Shown here piece by piece: positions 17,580-26,058 of a stretch of DNA of 64,000 nt. Below the pieces are notes generated by a model. It did no database searches. It saw only the letters and a list, made by a program, of their open reading frames with translations, and had not been told where the DNA came from. The stretch lies in the NCBI RefSeq assembly GCF_014648895.1, contig NZ_BMRZ01000022.1:1-64000 (forward strand), given 5' to 3'. A program made the position numbers and the translations under genes. Positions within the stretch are counted from its first letter, which is position 1. Every line of letters begins with the position of its first letter. This DNA comes from Streptomyces tanashiensis. Lineage in GTDB: Bacteria; Actinomycetota; Actinomycetes; Streptomycetales; Streptomycetaceae.

Positions 17580-19426
17580 AGACTCCTGGAGGGCGCGCTC
17601 TCGGCATCGTCCACACCGAGTTCCGTGGCCGGCCGCTCTGGGCGCTGGTCGGCGAGGGTGCCCTCGAAAGCATGCGGGCCGATGGGATCACCACGGGTGA
17701 TCTGGAGGCCCTGCCGCTCGACGCGCACCGCGTGGAGACACTGGTCGACCACGTGATGACGGAGCTTGAGGCGTACGGCGCCGACCTCGCGAGTACACCA
17801 GGCGGTGCCGGATGGTTGTACGCGCAGCATGTGCCGACGCGGCGCCTGGTGACACAGCTCGTACGCAAGCTGCTGGCTCTCAGCACCTGGGAGCCTTTCG
17901 CGAAGACACCGGGACCGCTGGGGCTGGCGCCGTACGAGGGCTTCGTCGGATTACGGTCGAACAGCTCCCGGGAGTACCGGGCCTACACCGTCACATGGTC
18001 CGGCGTCGCCTACGTACTGGGAGCCGCAGCGCCGTACAACCCGCTGCGTTCAGCGCAGTTACGCGGCCTTCCTCCTGTCTCGTTGGCCACTGCGGCGCCG
18101 AGTCCACCTCCTTCGGAACTTCCGCAGACCGACGTCGTCGCGTTGTCGTGGTCCTCCCGTCACGCCGGCACCCTGCGCCCCGTCCTCGGCGAGCTGGCAC
18201 GCGTCGGCCGGACGAGTCTCGTGATCGACCTGGCCACCGATCCGGCGGATCGATGCCCGGTCCCCGAAGCCGAGGGCGTGAGCCTCTGCTCGCCCCCGGC
18301 CGCACTCCTCAACGTTTCCGGCAACGTGGACCGCCTCCGCCTGCCGGACGACGATCACGTCGTCCAGGTGGAGGAGCACAGCGTTCACCTGGCGCGACTG
18401 GTGCGGCTCGTGTCGGTAGTCCTGGAGACGAGCGGGGGATGCACCCAGCCATCATGGCGGTCGGTCATCCGAACGGAGACGTGGCTGGACGGAGTCCTCT
18501 CCACGGTGCAGCCACACACGGTGCTGGTCAGCAACGACACCAGCCCCCTGGGCGCACTCGCCGTGCACACCGCAGGCCGCCACGGCATCAACACGGTCCA
18601 CGTCCAGCACGGCGCGTGGACGGCGGAGTCGGTTGCGTGGCCGGCACTGCACAGCCGCGACATCGTGGTCATGGGCAAGCGTGACGTCCCGCTCGCGAAA
18701 GCCTGGGCGCGCCATCCGCATGCCGAGGTCCACGTCCTGGGCCAGCCCCGGTTCGATGCCCTCGCCGGACTCGACCGCAAGGCTCAACGGCGCTACCTGG
18801 AGAACCTGCTGGCCTCTGGCACACGCAAGAGCCCCACTCACATCGCGGTGTGGGCCTGCCAGCCCTTCGGCCCCGCTCGGCTCGCGGCCCAGGCCGACCT
18901 TCTCCTGGACGGGCTGTGGAGGGCCGATGGCGATTGGGGGCTCGTCATCGCCCCGCATCCCGCGCAGAGCGTCGACGTCTTCGCCTCGCTCCTCCGGCGG
19001 GACGGCAAGCCTCTCGTGGCCTTGGCCGATCCGAGGGTCGGCGCACGGAGCCTTCTCGCCGCCGCCGACGCCTTGGCGAGCGCCTATTCGACGTGCGGTA
19101 TCGAGGCGGCCCTGCTCGACGTGCCGGTCCTCGAAATCGGCTCGCCCGGAGAGCGCACGCTCGGACTCGCGGAGCACGCTCTCGCGCGGCGCTGCACCAG
19201 CTCCGCCGACGTCGTCGAGGCGCTTTCCGAAATCCCTGATCCTCACCACCCGGCCACTCAGACGGCGAAGGACGGCGTGTGCCGCTGGCGCGGCGACAGC
19301 GCCGCTCAGGTCGCACAGCTCATCCTGCGCCGCGCCGGCCACGCCATGCGCCACACCCCTGTACACGACGAGGCCCACGGCACCGATTCCGGTCTGCCGC
19401 AGGGCGAAGGAGTTCATGCCCGATGA
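17576..19426 (+). CDS. GT-B-like glycosyl/glycerophosphotransferase family protein
   Basis: A 616-residue protein. Residues ~180-560 look like a two-lobed GT-B fold of the CDP-glycerol or surface-carbohydrate transferase type: HTVLVSNDTSPLGALAVHTA, then INTVHVQHGAW with His345, then HVLGQPRFDAL, WACQPFGP, IAPHPAQS and ALASAYSTCGIEAALLDVPV. The N-terminal 170 residues are unassigned. GTG 17576 overlaps the HAD stop, and the thymidylate-synthase-like gene starts in its own stop. Codons 126 (17951-17953) and 162 (18059-18061) are TTA, rare in Streptomyces, pointing to bldA-dependent translation. Confidence 0.7.
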   Translation: MKTPGGRALGIVHTEFRGRPLWALVGEGALESMRADGITTGDLEALPLDAHRVETLVDHVMTELEAYGADLASTPGGAGWLYAQHVPTRRLVTQLVRKLLALSTWEPFAKTPGPLGLAPYEGFVGLRSNSSREYRAYTVTWSGVAYVLGAAAPYNPLRSAQLRGLPPVSLATAAPSPPPSELPQTDVVALSWSSRHAGTLRPVLGELARVGRTSLVIDLATDPADRCPVPEAEGVSLCSPPAALLNVSGNVDRLRLPDDDHVVQVEEHSVHLARLVRLVSVVLETSGGCTQPSWRSVIRTETWLDGVLSTVQPHTVLVSNDTSPLGALAVHTAGRHGINTVHVQHGAWTAESVAWPALHSRDIVVMGKRDVPLAKAWARHPHAEVHVLGQPRFDALAGLDRKAQRRYLENLLASGTRKSPTHIAVWACQPFGPARLAAQADLLLDGLWRADGDWGLVIAPHPAQSVDVFASLLRRDGKPLVALADPRVGARSLLAAADALASAYSTCGIEAALLDVPVLEIGSPGERTLGLAEHALARRCTSSADVVEALSEIPDPHHPATQTAKDGVCRWRGDSAAQVAQLILRRAGHAMRHTPVHDEAHGTDSGLPQGEGVHAR

Positions 19427-20379
19427 CACACCTGACCGCCGACAGCGTCGCCGAGCTCTTCGTCGGTGCCGTCGCCCTGGCCAAGTCCGGCGAGCGAACC
19501 AGCCCGCGGGGCATGGCGACCCGCGAGGTTCTCGACGTCCACATGCGCCTGACGCAGCCGCGGGCCCGCCTGCTGTACGCGCCTCCGGCGCGCGTCATCA
19601 ATCCCGCGTTCGCGGTGGCGGAGACCGTCTGGCACCTCTCCGGTTCGGACGCCCCGTGGATCTTCGACTACAACTCGCGCCTTCGGCAGTACGCCGACGA
19701 CGGTGTCCTGCGCGGCGCGTACGGGCCGCGGATGCGGAGGTGGGCCGGCACGGTCGACCAGCTGCGCCGCGTCGTCGAGATCCTCAAGGAGGACCCCGAC
19801 TCCCGCAGGGCCCTGATCCAGCTCTACGACCCGGCCCAGGACGCCGCCGGCCACAAGGATGTGCCCTGCACACTCGGCTTCCGCTTCTACCTGCGCGCCG
19901 GCCGACTGCACATGTCGACCACGATGCGCGGGCAGGACGTGTGGATCGGCATGCCGTACGACCTGTTCTTCTACACCACGCTGCACGAGCTGGTGGCCGG
20001 CTGGCTCGGCGCCGAGCTGGGCGAGTTCCACCACCACGTCGGCTCCCTACACATCTACGAGAACCACCTCGGCCAGGCCGACGAGCTGTCCTCGGTCACC
20101 GCGAGCGCGATGATGCCGGATCTCACCACCCCGTGGAACGGCTTCGACAGCCTCCTCGACCAGGTCCGGGACCGGGACGTGACCGGCCACCCGGGCTGGG
20201 ACACGATGGCCGAGACGCTGCGCAGCTATCGGCTCTGGAAGGACGGCCGACGTGACGACGCGGGACGGCTGGCCGACAAGATCGAGGGACCTCTCGGTCA
20301 GGCGCTCGCCGCTTGGTACGGCGAGCTGAGCAGCCGGACCAGGACTTCCCCGGCGCGTGAGAAGGCAGGGACGAGGTGA
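19423..20379 (+). CDS. Thymidylate-synthase homologue with Asp180, probable (d)CMP hydroxymethylase
   Basis: A 318-residue thymidylate-synthase-fold enzyme. The nucleophilic Cys149 lies in KDVPCTLGFRFYL, and SRRALIQLYDP is the phosphate-binding strand. Aligning GMPYDLFFY with the thymidylate synthase GLPFNIASY puts Asp180 at the Asn that selects uracil in true thymidylate synthases. Asp there is the hallmark of cytosine-specific hydroxymethylases such as T4 dCMP hydroxymethylase and MilA of mildiomycin biosynthesis. It should therefore add a hydroxymethyl group to C5 of CMP or dCMP using methylene-tetrahydrofolate. ATG 19423 overlaps the previous stop by 4 bp. Confidence 0.8.
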   Translation: MTHLTADSVAELFVGAVALAKSGERTSPRGMATREVLDVHMRLTQPRARLLYAPPARVINPAFAVAETVWHLSGSDAPWIFDYNSRLRQYADDGVLRGAYGPRMRRWAGTVDQLRRVVEILKEDPDSRRALIQLYDPAQDAAGHKDVPCTLGFRFYLRAGRLHMSTTMRGQDVWIGMPYDLFFYTTLHELVAGWLGAELGEFHHHVGSLHIYENHLGQADELSSVTASAMMPDLTTPWNGFDSLLDQVRDRDVTGHPGWDTMAETLRSYRLWKDGRRDDAGRLADKIEGPLGQALAAWYGELSSRTRTSPAREKAGTR

Positions 20380-22106
20380 TGGCCGCCGTCACCCGTGTGC
20401 CCTCAGTGATCCTCGGACTGTGCTCGTACACGCACGACTCCTCCGCCGCTCTGCTGGTGGACGGGAAGCTGATCGGCTTCGTCGAGGAGGAGCGGCTCTC
20501 CCAGCAGAAGCACACCAAGGAGTACCCGCGCCACGCCGTCGAGTGGCTGCTGAGCGAGGCCGGGCTCTCCACCGCCGACGTGGACGCCATCGCGTACAAC
20601 TTCCAGCCCGCCCGCTACCTCGTCGAGTCCCCGGCAGCGCTGCGCCTGGCGCTGTCCGCAACGACGCGCGACCGCGCGCTTCCGCGGGCTCGCGGATTCG
20701 CCAAGGTGGCCATGCGCACCCAGCTGCGCACGCGCGCCCTCGGCCGGCAATTCCCCACCGCCCGCGTCTCGCCCGTCCTGCATCACAGAGCGCACCAGCT
20801 GGCGGCCTTCGCTGCGTCCGGTTGGGATGAGTCCGCCGTCCTCGTCGTGGACAGCCTCGGCGAGCGGCAGACCACGACCATCGCGCGCGGGCTTGACGCG
20901 CTCCGCCCTTCCACTCGCACTCTGGAAGCGATCAACGATCCCGCCTCACTGGGGTACGTGTACGGCGCGGTCACCGAGCATCTGGGGTGGCGCCGCGGTG
21001 ACGAGGAGGGCACCGTCATGGCGCTCGCCGCCCTCGGCGATCCCGAGCGATTCCGGCACCTCTTCGCCTCGGCCGTCCGCACCACGCCGACCGGCTTCTT
21101 CCTGGACCCGGCCTACTTCCCCCCACGAGTGCTGACGTCCGGCTACCCAAGGACGTCTCGCCGTTTCGTCGCCGAGACCTGCGCCGAGCGCCACCCGAGC
21201 GAGCCGCTCCTGGATGTCCACCGCGACCTTGCCGCGGCCCTCCAGGAGCGCACCGAACAGGTGATGCTGCACATGGCCCGCCGGGCGCGGATGATCACGG
21301 GATCGCGCCGTCTATGCGTCGGCGGCGGAGTGGCAACGAACTGCGTGAGCATCGGCCGGATCATCGAAGCCGGCATCTTCGACGAGGTCTTCGTCCCGCC
21401 GGCCCCCGGTGACGCCGGGACCGCGATCGGGGCCGCCATCGCCGTGCACACCGACAGCCCGAGCCGACGGCCGGTGTCCGGCGTCGCCCGGGCCTGCTAC
21501 GTCGGCCCGTCGTACCGGTACCAGGCCCTCGACCTCACGCCGTGGCCCGAGCTCCAGCAGAAGACGCTGGGTGTCGAGACCGCCGAGTTCCTCGCCGACC
21601 AGCTCGCCCACGGCATGATCGTCGGGCTCTTCCAGGGCCGAGTCGAAGCCGGACCCCGCGCCCTGGGGAACCGCTCGATCCTCGCTTCTCCGCTGGAGCC
21701 CGGGGTCGTCGAGCGGCTGAACGCGACCGTCAAGTTCCGGGAGCCGTTCCGCCCCTTCGCCCCCATGGTCCTTGCCGAGCGCGCCGCCGAGTTCTTCACC
21801 CTGGGCCAGGAAGCGCCGTACATGTCGATGGCGTCCGGCGTGACCGACAAGGCATGCGAACGCGTGCCGGCCATCGTCCACGCCAACGGCACCTCACGCC
21901 TCCAGACCGTCGCCCGGTCGCAGAACCCGTTCATGCACGAGGTGCTGAGCGCTTTCGCCCGCCGCACGGGGGTTCCGGTGCTGATCAACACCTCGCTCAA
22001 CGTCAAGGGCAAGCCGATCTGCGGGACGCCGGCCATGGCCCTGGACTGCCTGGTCAACTCCGGGCTGGACGCCCTGCTGCTGGAAGGGCGGTGGATCACC
22101 AAGTGA
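20379..22106 (+). CDS. NodU/CmcH-family O-carbamoyltransferase
   Basis: A 575-residue carbamoyltransferase. The N-terminal Kae1-like part has SYTHDSSAALLVDG, VEEERLSQQKH, the metal-site HHRAHQLAAF and LCVGGGVATNC. The C-terminal part has GRVEAGPRALGNRSIL, FREPFRPFAPMV and PVLINTSLNVKGKPI. The family makes carbamoyl-adenylate from carbamoyl phosphate and ATP and transfers the carbamoyl group to a hydroxyl of a natural product, as in polyoxin or tobramycin pathways. ATG 20379 shares a base with the previous stop; GTG 20376 is an alternative start one codon earlier. Confidence 0.9.
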   Translation: MAAVTRVPSVILGLCSYTHDSSAALLVDGKLIGFVEEERLSQQKHTKEYPRHAVEWLLSEAGLSTADVDAIAYNFQPARYLVESPAALRLALSATTRDRALPRARGFAKVAMRTQLRTRALGRQFPTARVSPVLHHRAHQLAAFAASGWDESAVLVVDSLGERQTTTIARGLDALRPSTRTLEAINDPASLGYVYGAVTEHLGWRRGDEEGTVMALAALGDPERFRHLFASAVRTTPTGFFLDPAYFPPRVLTSGYPRTSRRFVAETCAERHPSEPLLDVHRDLAAALQERTEQVMLHMARRARMITGSRRLCVGGGVATNCVSIGRIIEAGIFDEVFVPPAPGDAGTAIGAAIAVHTDSPSRRPVSGVARACYVGPSYRYQALDLTPWPELQQKTLGVETAEFLADQLAHGMIVGLFQGRVEAGPRALGNRSILASPLEPGVVERLNATVKFREPFRPFAPMVLAERAAEFFTLGQEAPYMSMASGVTDKACERVPAIVHANGTSRLQTVARSQNPFMHEVLSAFARRTGVPVLINTSLNVKGKPICGTPAMALDCLVNSGLDALLLEGRWITK

Positions 22107-23155
22107 AGATCGGATACAGCTTCTGGGGATTCCTCGGCAACGGGATCGCCGACACACCGGACGGGGGCCGCAGCCACCGTCGCCCTCTGATCGACGCCCT
22201 CCTCAACCGCGGGCACGAGATCGTCTTCCTGCAGCCCAACCGCGACCTGCTTGAAGCCGGCGACGACCTCGGCGGTGCCTACGTCTTCGACTCCGGCCTG
22301 CCGGACATCGACGCCTTGTTCCTGGAGTGGCGCTGGGCCGTCGACGGCCGCAACACCACCGCGTGCGACGTCGAGGACCACACCTGCGACCTGCATCGCC
22401 AGGCCGAGCTGATCATGCGGTACACCGTGCGACGGGGGACGCCGACCACGATCTGGGACAAGGATCGCAAGCTCCGGCCCGAAAGCATGTGGCGGCGTTC
22501 CCCGCGCACCGCGGTGTGCGAAGCGGCCCTCGAACCGACGCCGGGCGCCCACCGTCTGCTCTTCCCGGTCGAGGACCGCCTCCTGGACCAGGCGGATCCG
22601 GCCGCACTGGCCTCGAAGCGCCGGGACATCGTGCTCGGGTACGTCGGCAACCAGTACGACCGGGACGAGCACTTCGACCGCTTCTTCTCCCCCGCTGCCG
22701 CGTGCTTCGACCACCTGGTCGCCGGCAAGTGGACGAGGACGAGCCGCTGGCCGCACGTCCGCTTCCTCGGCAGGATCCCCTTCGAGGCTGCTCGGGGCGT
22801 CTACGGCCGATCTCTGGCCACGGTGCTCATGCTGCCCGAGCGGTACGCCGTGGTCGGGCAGATGACGCAGCGCATCTTCGAGGCGGTGCTCGCCGGCTGC
22901 CTCCCGCTCACCCCGGCTGACATCCTGCACGTCGATCGGTTCGTGCCCACGGAGCTGATTGTCAGGTCGGGCCGTGAGGCGATCGAGCGACTGTCCTACC
23001 TCCAGCGGATCGCCGGCACCCAGGAGCACGCGGACTTGATCGCTGCGTGCCTCGATCGCCTGGACCTGTTCCGGCTGAGCAGGCAGGTCGATGCTCTGGA
23101 GGCCGTCCTGGAGACGGCCGCAAGCCCCGTCGCGGTGGAGCGGGGAGCGGCCTGA
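22103..23155 (+). CDS. Glycosyltransferase-like protein (CgeB/Glyco_trans_1_2 type)
   Basis: A 350-residue protein. It begins IGYSFWGFLGNGI with a Rossmann-type first strand, and carries DIDALFLEWRW and VLGYVGNQYDRDEHF in the middle. It ends with RIPFEAARGVYGRSLATV and QMTQRIFEAVLAGCLPLTP, the layout of the donor-binding lobe in spore-maturation CgeB-type glycosyltransferases. GTG 22103 overlaps the carbamoyltransferase stop. Its acceptor is unknown; within this operon a nucleoside or sugar is the natural guess. Confidence 0.65.
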   Translation: MKIGYSFWGFLGNGIADTPDGGRSHRRPLIDALLNRGHEIVFLQPNRDLLEAGDDLGGAYVFDSGLPDIDALFLEWRWAVDGRNTTACDVEDHTCDLHRQAELIMRYTVRRGTPTTIWDKDRKLRPESMWRRSPRTAVCEAALEPTPGAHRLLFPVEDRLLDQADPAALASKRRDIVLGYVGNQYDRDEHFDRFFSPAAACFDHLVAGKWTRTSRWPHVRFLGRIPFEAARGVYGRSLATVLMLPERYAVVGQMTQRIFEAVLAGCLPLTPADILHVDRFVPTELIVRSGREAIERLSYLQRIAGTQEHADLIAACLDRLDLFRLSRQVDALEAVLETAASPVAVERGAA

Positions 23156-23251
23156 TGCAGCTGACCATCCAGGCCCTCATGCCTGGATCATCCGAACGTG
23201 TCCCGCCGGGCGGTCCGGCCGGGCATCCGATCGACTCTACGCTGGAGCACC

Positions 23252-23764
23252 ATGAAGAAGGTCGCCATCGTCGGCTGCGGAGGCAGCGGCAAGTCGTTCC
23301 TGGCGCGCGAGCTGGGCAGGATTCTCGACGCCCCGGTGACGCACCTGGACGCCGCGTTTTACGACGACGAGTGGAACGCACTGCCCTTGGACAAGTTCGC
23401 CGACCTGCAGCGGGAACTTGTCGCGCAGCCGCGGTGGGTAATCGACGGGAACTACAACTCGACGCTGCAGATCCGACTCGACGCGTGCGACACCGTGGTC
23501 CTGATGGACGTGTCGACCGTGGCGGCGCTGTACGGGATCTTCTCCCGGCAGATCCGGCACGGGGCCGGGCACAAGGGCAACGGGGTGCACAACCGCATCA
23601 ACTGGGGCGTGATCAAGTACGTGGCGACGTACCGCCGCAAGATGCGCCCGCGCGTCATGTCCAAGATCGAGGAGTTCGCCTCCGGCCGGGCCGAAGTGGT
23701 GCTGCTGACCAGTCGAGGTCAGACGCGGCGCTGGCTGCAGAAGGTCGCCGCCGAGCACCGCTGA
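23252..23764 (+). CDS. P-loop kinase (FlaR/adenylate-kinase-like)
   Basis: A 170-residue P-loop protein starting at ATG 23252. Walker A is GCGGSGKSFLAREL. An LDAAFYDDEW stretch after the second strand and GRWVIDGNY-like PRWVIDGNYNSTL follow, then VVLMDV and a lid-like RQIRHGAGHKGNG region. It fits the topology-modulation or shikimate/adenylate-kinase-like group of small kinases. Within the cluster it may phosphorylate the modified nucleoside or nucleotide, which is inference. A ~95-base gap separates it from the previous gene. Confidence 0.75.
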   Translation: MKKVAIVGCGGSGKSFLARELGRILDAPVTHLDAAFYDDEWNALPLDKFADLQRELVAQPRWVIDGNYNSTLQIRLDACDTVVLMDVSTVAALYGIFSRQIRHGAGHKGNGVHNRINWGVIKYVATYRRKMRPRVMSKIEEFASGRAEVVLLTSRGQTRRWLQKVAAEHR

Positions 23765-23765
23765 G

Positions 23766-23798
23766 CACTCCGCGCCCCCGAGGGGAGGGCGCGGAGTG
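23766..23798. promoter_or_regulatory. Hairpin overlapping the ribosome-binding site and start of the methyltransferase
   Basis: A perfect 12-bp inverted repeat, CACTCCGCGCCC at 23766-23777 and its complement at 23787-23798, with a 9-base loop. The right arm contains the GTG start at 23796 and the only plausible ribosome-binding bases. It could be a terminator after the kinase gene or a translational control element. Confidence 0.6.
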
Positions 23799-24641
23799 AA
23801 CATCACCAACCCCTTCCTCGACCCCAGCCGTCAGGCGGAGCTGTACGGCCACGCCTCCCGCCTGACCGGACGATCCAACGCCCTGTTGCGGGCCAAAACC
23901 TCCGGTCGGCCCGTACCGGACGCGATCGTCCAGCTGGTGCGAGCGCACCACGAACGACCGGGTCGTCTCGGTCTGGTGCTGGACGTCGGCTGTGGTCGCG
24001 GCACGAGCAGCATGGCTCTCGCCGAGCAGCTCCGGCCGCGACACGTCATCGGGCTCGACGCCGCCCCGGCTCTGATCGAGCAGGCTCGCCGACGCGCCCG
24101 TCACGTGCCCGGCCTCCAATTGAGCTTCCTCCGGGGTGACTTCCATCAGATCCCCCTGCCGACCAGCTCGTGCGATGTGGCCGTCGCCGCGTTCTGTCTG
24201 TACCACTCGACGCACCCGCAGAAGGTAATCGCGGAGCTCGGCCGAGTCCTCCGCCCCGAGGGCCTGGCCGTGCTTGTCACGAAGGACCTCGACAGCTACC
24301 AGGAGATGGACGAGCTGGTCGCCGCTGCCGGTCTCGATCTGCGGGCCACCGGGCACGAGAGCCTCTACGTCTCGGCGCACAGCGGCAACCTCGCCAGCCT
24401 GGTCTCCCCGTCGCTCGACGTGCTGCGCACCGAGGACGAGGAGCACAGCTTCACCTTCGACGGCCACGACCACGTGGCCGAGTACCTGGCCACCAACCCG
24501 AAGTACCACCTGCCTCCCGGCCTGTACGGCAACCCGGGTGCAGTGGCAGCAGCTCTGCGCGACATCCTGCCCGATCGGCCACTGACCACACGGTCCGTCG
24601 TCACGTTCGTCGTGGCCCGGCCGACGGGGGGTCGATCATGA
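23796..24641 (+). CDS. Class I SAM-dependent methyltransferase
   Basis: A 281-residue methyltransferase from GTG 23796. Motif I is LVLDVGCGRGTSSMALAEQL, the acidic end of strand 2 is VIGLDAAPALIEQA, motif II/III GDFHQIPLPTSSCDVAVAAFCLYH, and post-motif EVLRPEG-like RVLRPEGLAVLV. The target is unknown: O- or N-methylation of the cluster product or an intermediate. The next gene starts in its stop codon (ATGA). Confidence 0.85.
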   Translation: MNITNPFLDPSRQAELYGHASRLTGRSNALLRAKTSGRPVPDAIVQLVRAHHERPGRLGLVLDVGCGRGTSSMALAEQLRPRHVIGLDAAPALIEQARRRARHVPGLQLSFLRGDFHQIPLPTSSCDVAVAAFCLYHSTHPQKVIAELGRVLRPEGLAVLVTKDLDSYQEMDELVAAAGLDLRATGHESLYVSAHSGNLASLVSPSLDVLRTEDEEHSFTFDGHDHVAEYLATNPKYHLPPGLYGNPGAVAAALRDILPDRPLTTRSVVTFVVARPTGGRS

Positions 24642-25402
24642 CGGCCGGCTGCTTCGTCAAGCACTTCGAGACTCCCGAACGAGCCACTGCTGCCGTCCGG
24701 CACCACACCTGGATCGCCGAGCACGCGCCTCCGCTCCGGCAGCCGGCCGTGACAGCCGTCGAGTCGACCAGCGTGACGTTCGAACGCGTCGAGGGCAGGC
24801 CGGCCCGACCGGAGGACATGCCGCTCCTGGCGGAGCTGCTGGGCAATGCCCATGGTGCCGCCTGGACGAGCGACCTCAGGTCGGCCCCACTGACCACGCC
24901 GCACCGCTTCCAGGACGGCACCACGTTCGGCGACTACCTGGGGCCCCGGCAAACAGCCCTACAGCGGCGCCTGGAGCAGGGGTATCTGCCGGACAAGGGC
25001 GCCCTGCACGCGATGCTCACTCTGCTGGAGAAGACCGCCGAGGGGCCCTCCGCTTTCTACAAGGACAGCAACCCCCGGAACTTCCTCATCACGAAGACCG
25101 GTGCCGTCTACACGGTCGACACCGACGACCTCACACTCGCCCCGCTGGCCTACGACCTTGCCAAGCTGATCGTGACGCTGGTCGCGACGTACGGTCCGCT
25201 GCCGGAGGGTGCCATCTCCGAGGCCCTGACGGCTTACAACCGAGCCGCCACATGCCACGACGTCCGACTCGGCGGGACGGGCCGTAAACGGCTCGACGAC
25301 TTCGTCGCGCTGCACGCCGTCCTCACGGCCCCGTATGCCGGGCGCAACGGCTACCGCCATGGCTGGCTCCCCGGCCATCACCGACCCCGAGGTTCCGCAT
25401 GA
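24638..25402 (+). CDS. APH-like small-molecule kinase, atypical catalytic loop
   Basis: A 254-residue protein of the aminoglycoside-phosphotransferase/choline-kinase superfamily. The catalytic loop reads FYKDSNPRNFLI, where the family has HGDxxxxN: the His is replaced but Asp and Asn are retained. The metal motif is VDTDDLTLAPLAYDLAK in place of IDWE. The N-lobe is short and lacks an obvious ATP-binding Lys, so the protein may be a small-lobe variant. Both ends overlap neighbours by 4 bp. Confidence 0.7.
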   Translation: MTAGCFVKHFETPERATAAVRHHTWIAEHAPPLRQPAVTAVESTSVTFERVEGRPARPEDMPLLAELLGNAHGAAWTSDLRSAPLTTPHRFQDGTTFGDYLGPRQTALQRRLEQGYLPDKGALHAMLTLLEKTAEGPSAFYKDSNPRNFLITKTGAVYTVDTDDLTLAPLAYDLAKLIVTLVATYGPLPEGAISEALTAYNRAATCHDVRLGGTGRKRLDDFVALHAVLTAPYAGRNGYRHGWLPGHHRPRGSA

Positions 25403-26058
25403 TCACGACCGAACTCGTCTTCGTCCGCCACGGCGAGGCCCAGTGCAACATCGACGGCGTGGTCGGAGGGCCGCGCACCTGCACCGGACTGACCAACCTC
25501 GGCTACACACAGGCCGAGCGGGTCGCGTTACGGCTCGCCGCCGAGCACCAGGAGAAGCCCTTCGACGCGCTCTACGTCGGCCCGCGCATCCGCCTACGCC
25601 AGACCGCCGAGATCATCAGCCAGGCCCTCCAGATCCCAATGCTCGTGGACGAGCGCCTCGATGGTCCGGTGCACGGCGCCGCCGACGGCCTGCCCTGGCG
25701 GGACGTGAAGGATGCTGCCGACGGCGGGCCTCATGCCCACCCCGACACACCGTGGGCCGAGGGATCCGACACCTGGAACGGCTATCTGAAGCGCGCTGGG
25801 GGCTTCCTCCAGCGACTCCTCGATCAGCATGAGGGCGACCGCATCCTGTTCGCAGCCCACGGCGAGACGGTGATCGCCGCGAACACCCTGCTCCTGGGAG
25901 TTCCGATCGGTTCGCCGGCGGGGTTCGCCGTGTCCCACGGCTCCATCACGCGGTGGCAGCGCCATCTCAACCGGTTGGGACAAAGGCGCTGGACGCTCGA
26001 CGGGCACAACGACACCGGGCATCTGACGGCCCTGACCGCTGCGGAGACCGGCTCGTGA
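25399..26058 (+). CDS. Histidine phosphatase (phosphoglycerate-mutase-like)
   Basis: A 219-residue enzyme with the catalytic RHGEAQCN at residues ~10-17, TGLTNLGYTQAERVA, the second conserved Arg in YVGPRIRLRQTAEII, and the second catalytic His in FAAHGETVIAANTLLLG. It probably dephosphorylates a small molecule made by the flanking APH-like kinases or the pathway nucleotide. Codon 44 (25528-25530) is TTA, a second sign of bldA dependence in this operon. It overlaps both neighbours by 4 bp. Confidence 0.85.
   Translation: MITTELVFVRHGEAQCNIDGVVGGPRTCTGLTNLGYTQAERVALRLAAEHQEKPFDALYVGPRIRLRQTAEIISQALQIPMLVDERLDGPVHGAADGLPWRDVKDAADGGPHAHPDTPWAEGSDTWNGYLKRAGGFLQRLLDQHEGDRILFAAHGETVIAANTLLLGVPIGSPAGFAVSHGSITRWQRHLNRLGQRRWTLDGHNDTGHLTALTAAETGS

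Noticed and set aside
19423..20379. Ordinary chromosomal thymidylate synthase
   Set aside because: The Asn that defines uracil specificity is Asp here and the gene sits in a specialised operon, so a housekeeping ThyA role is unlikely.
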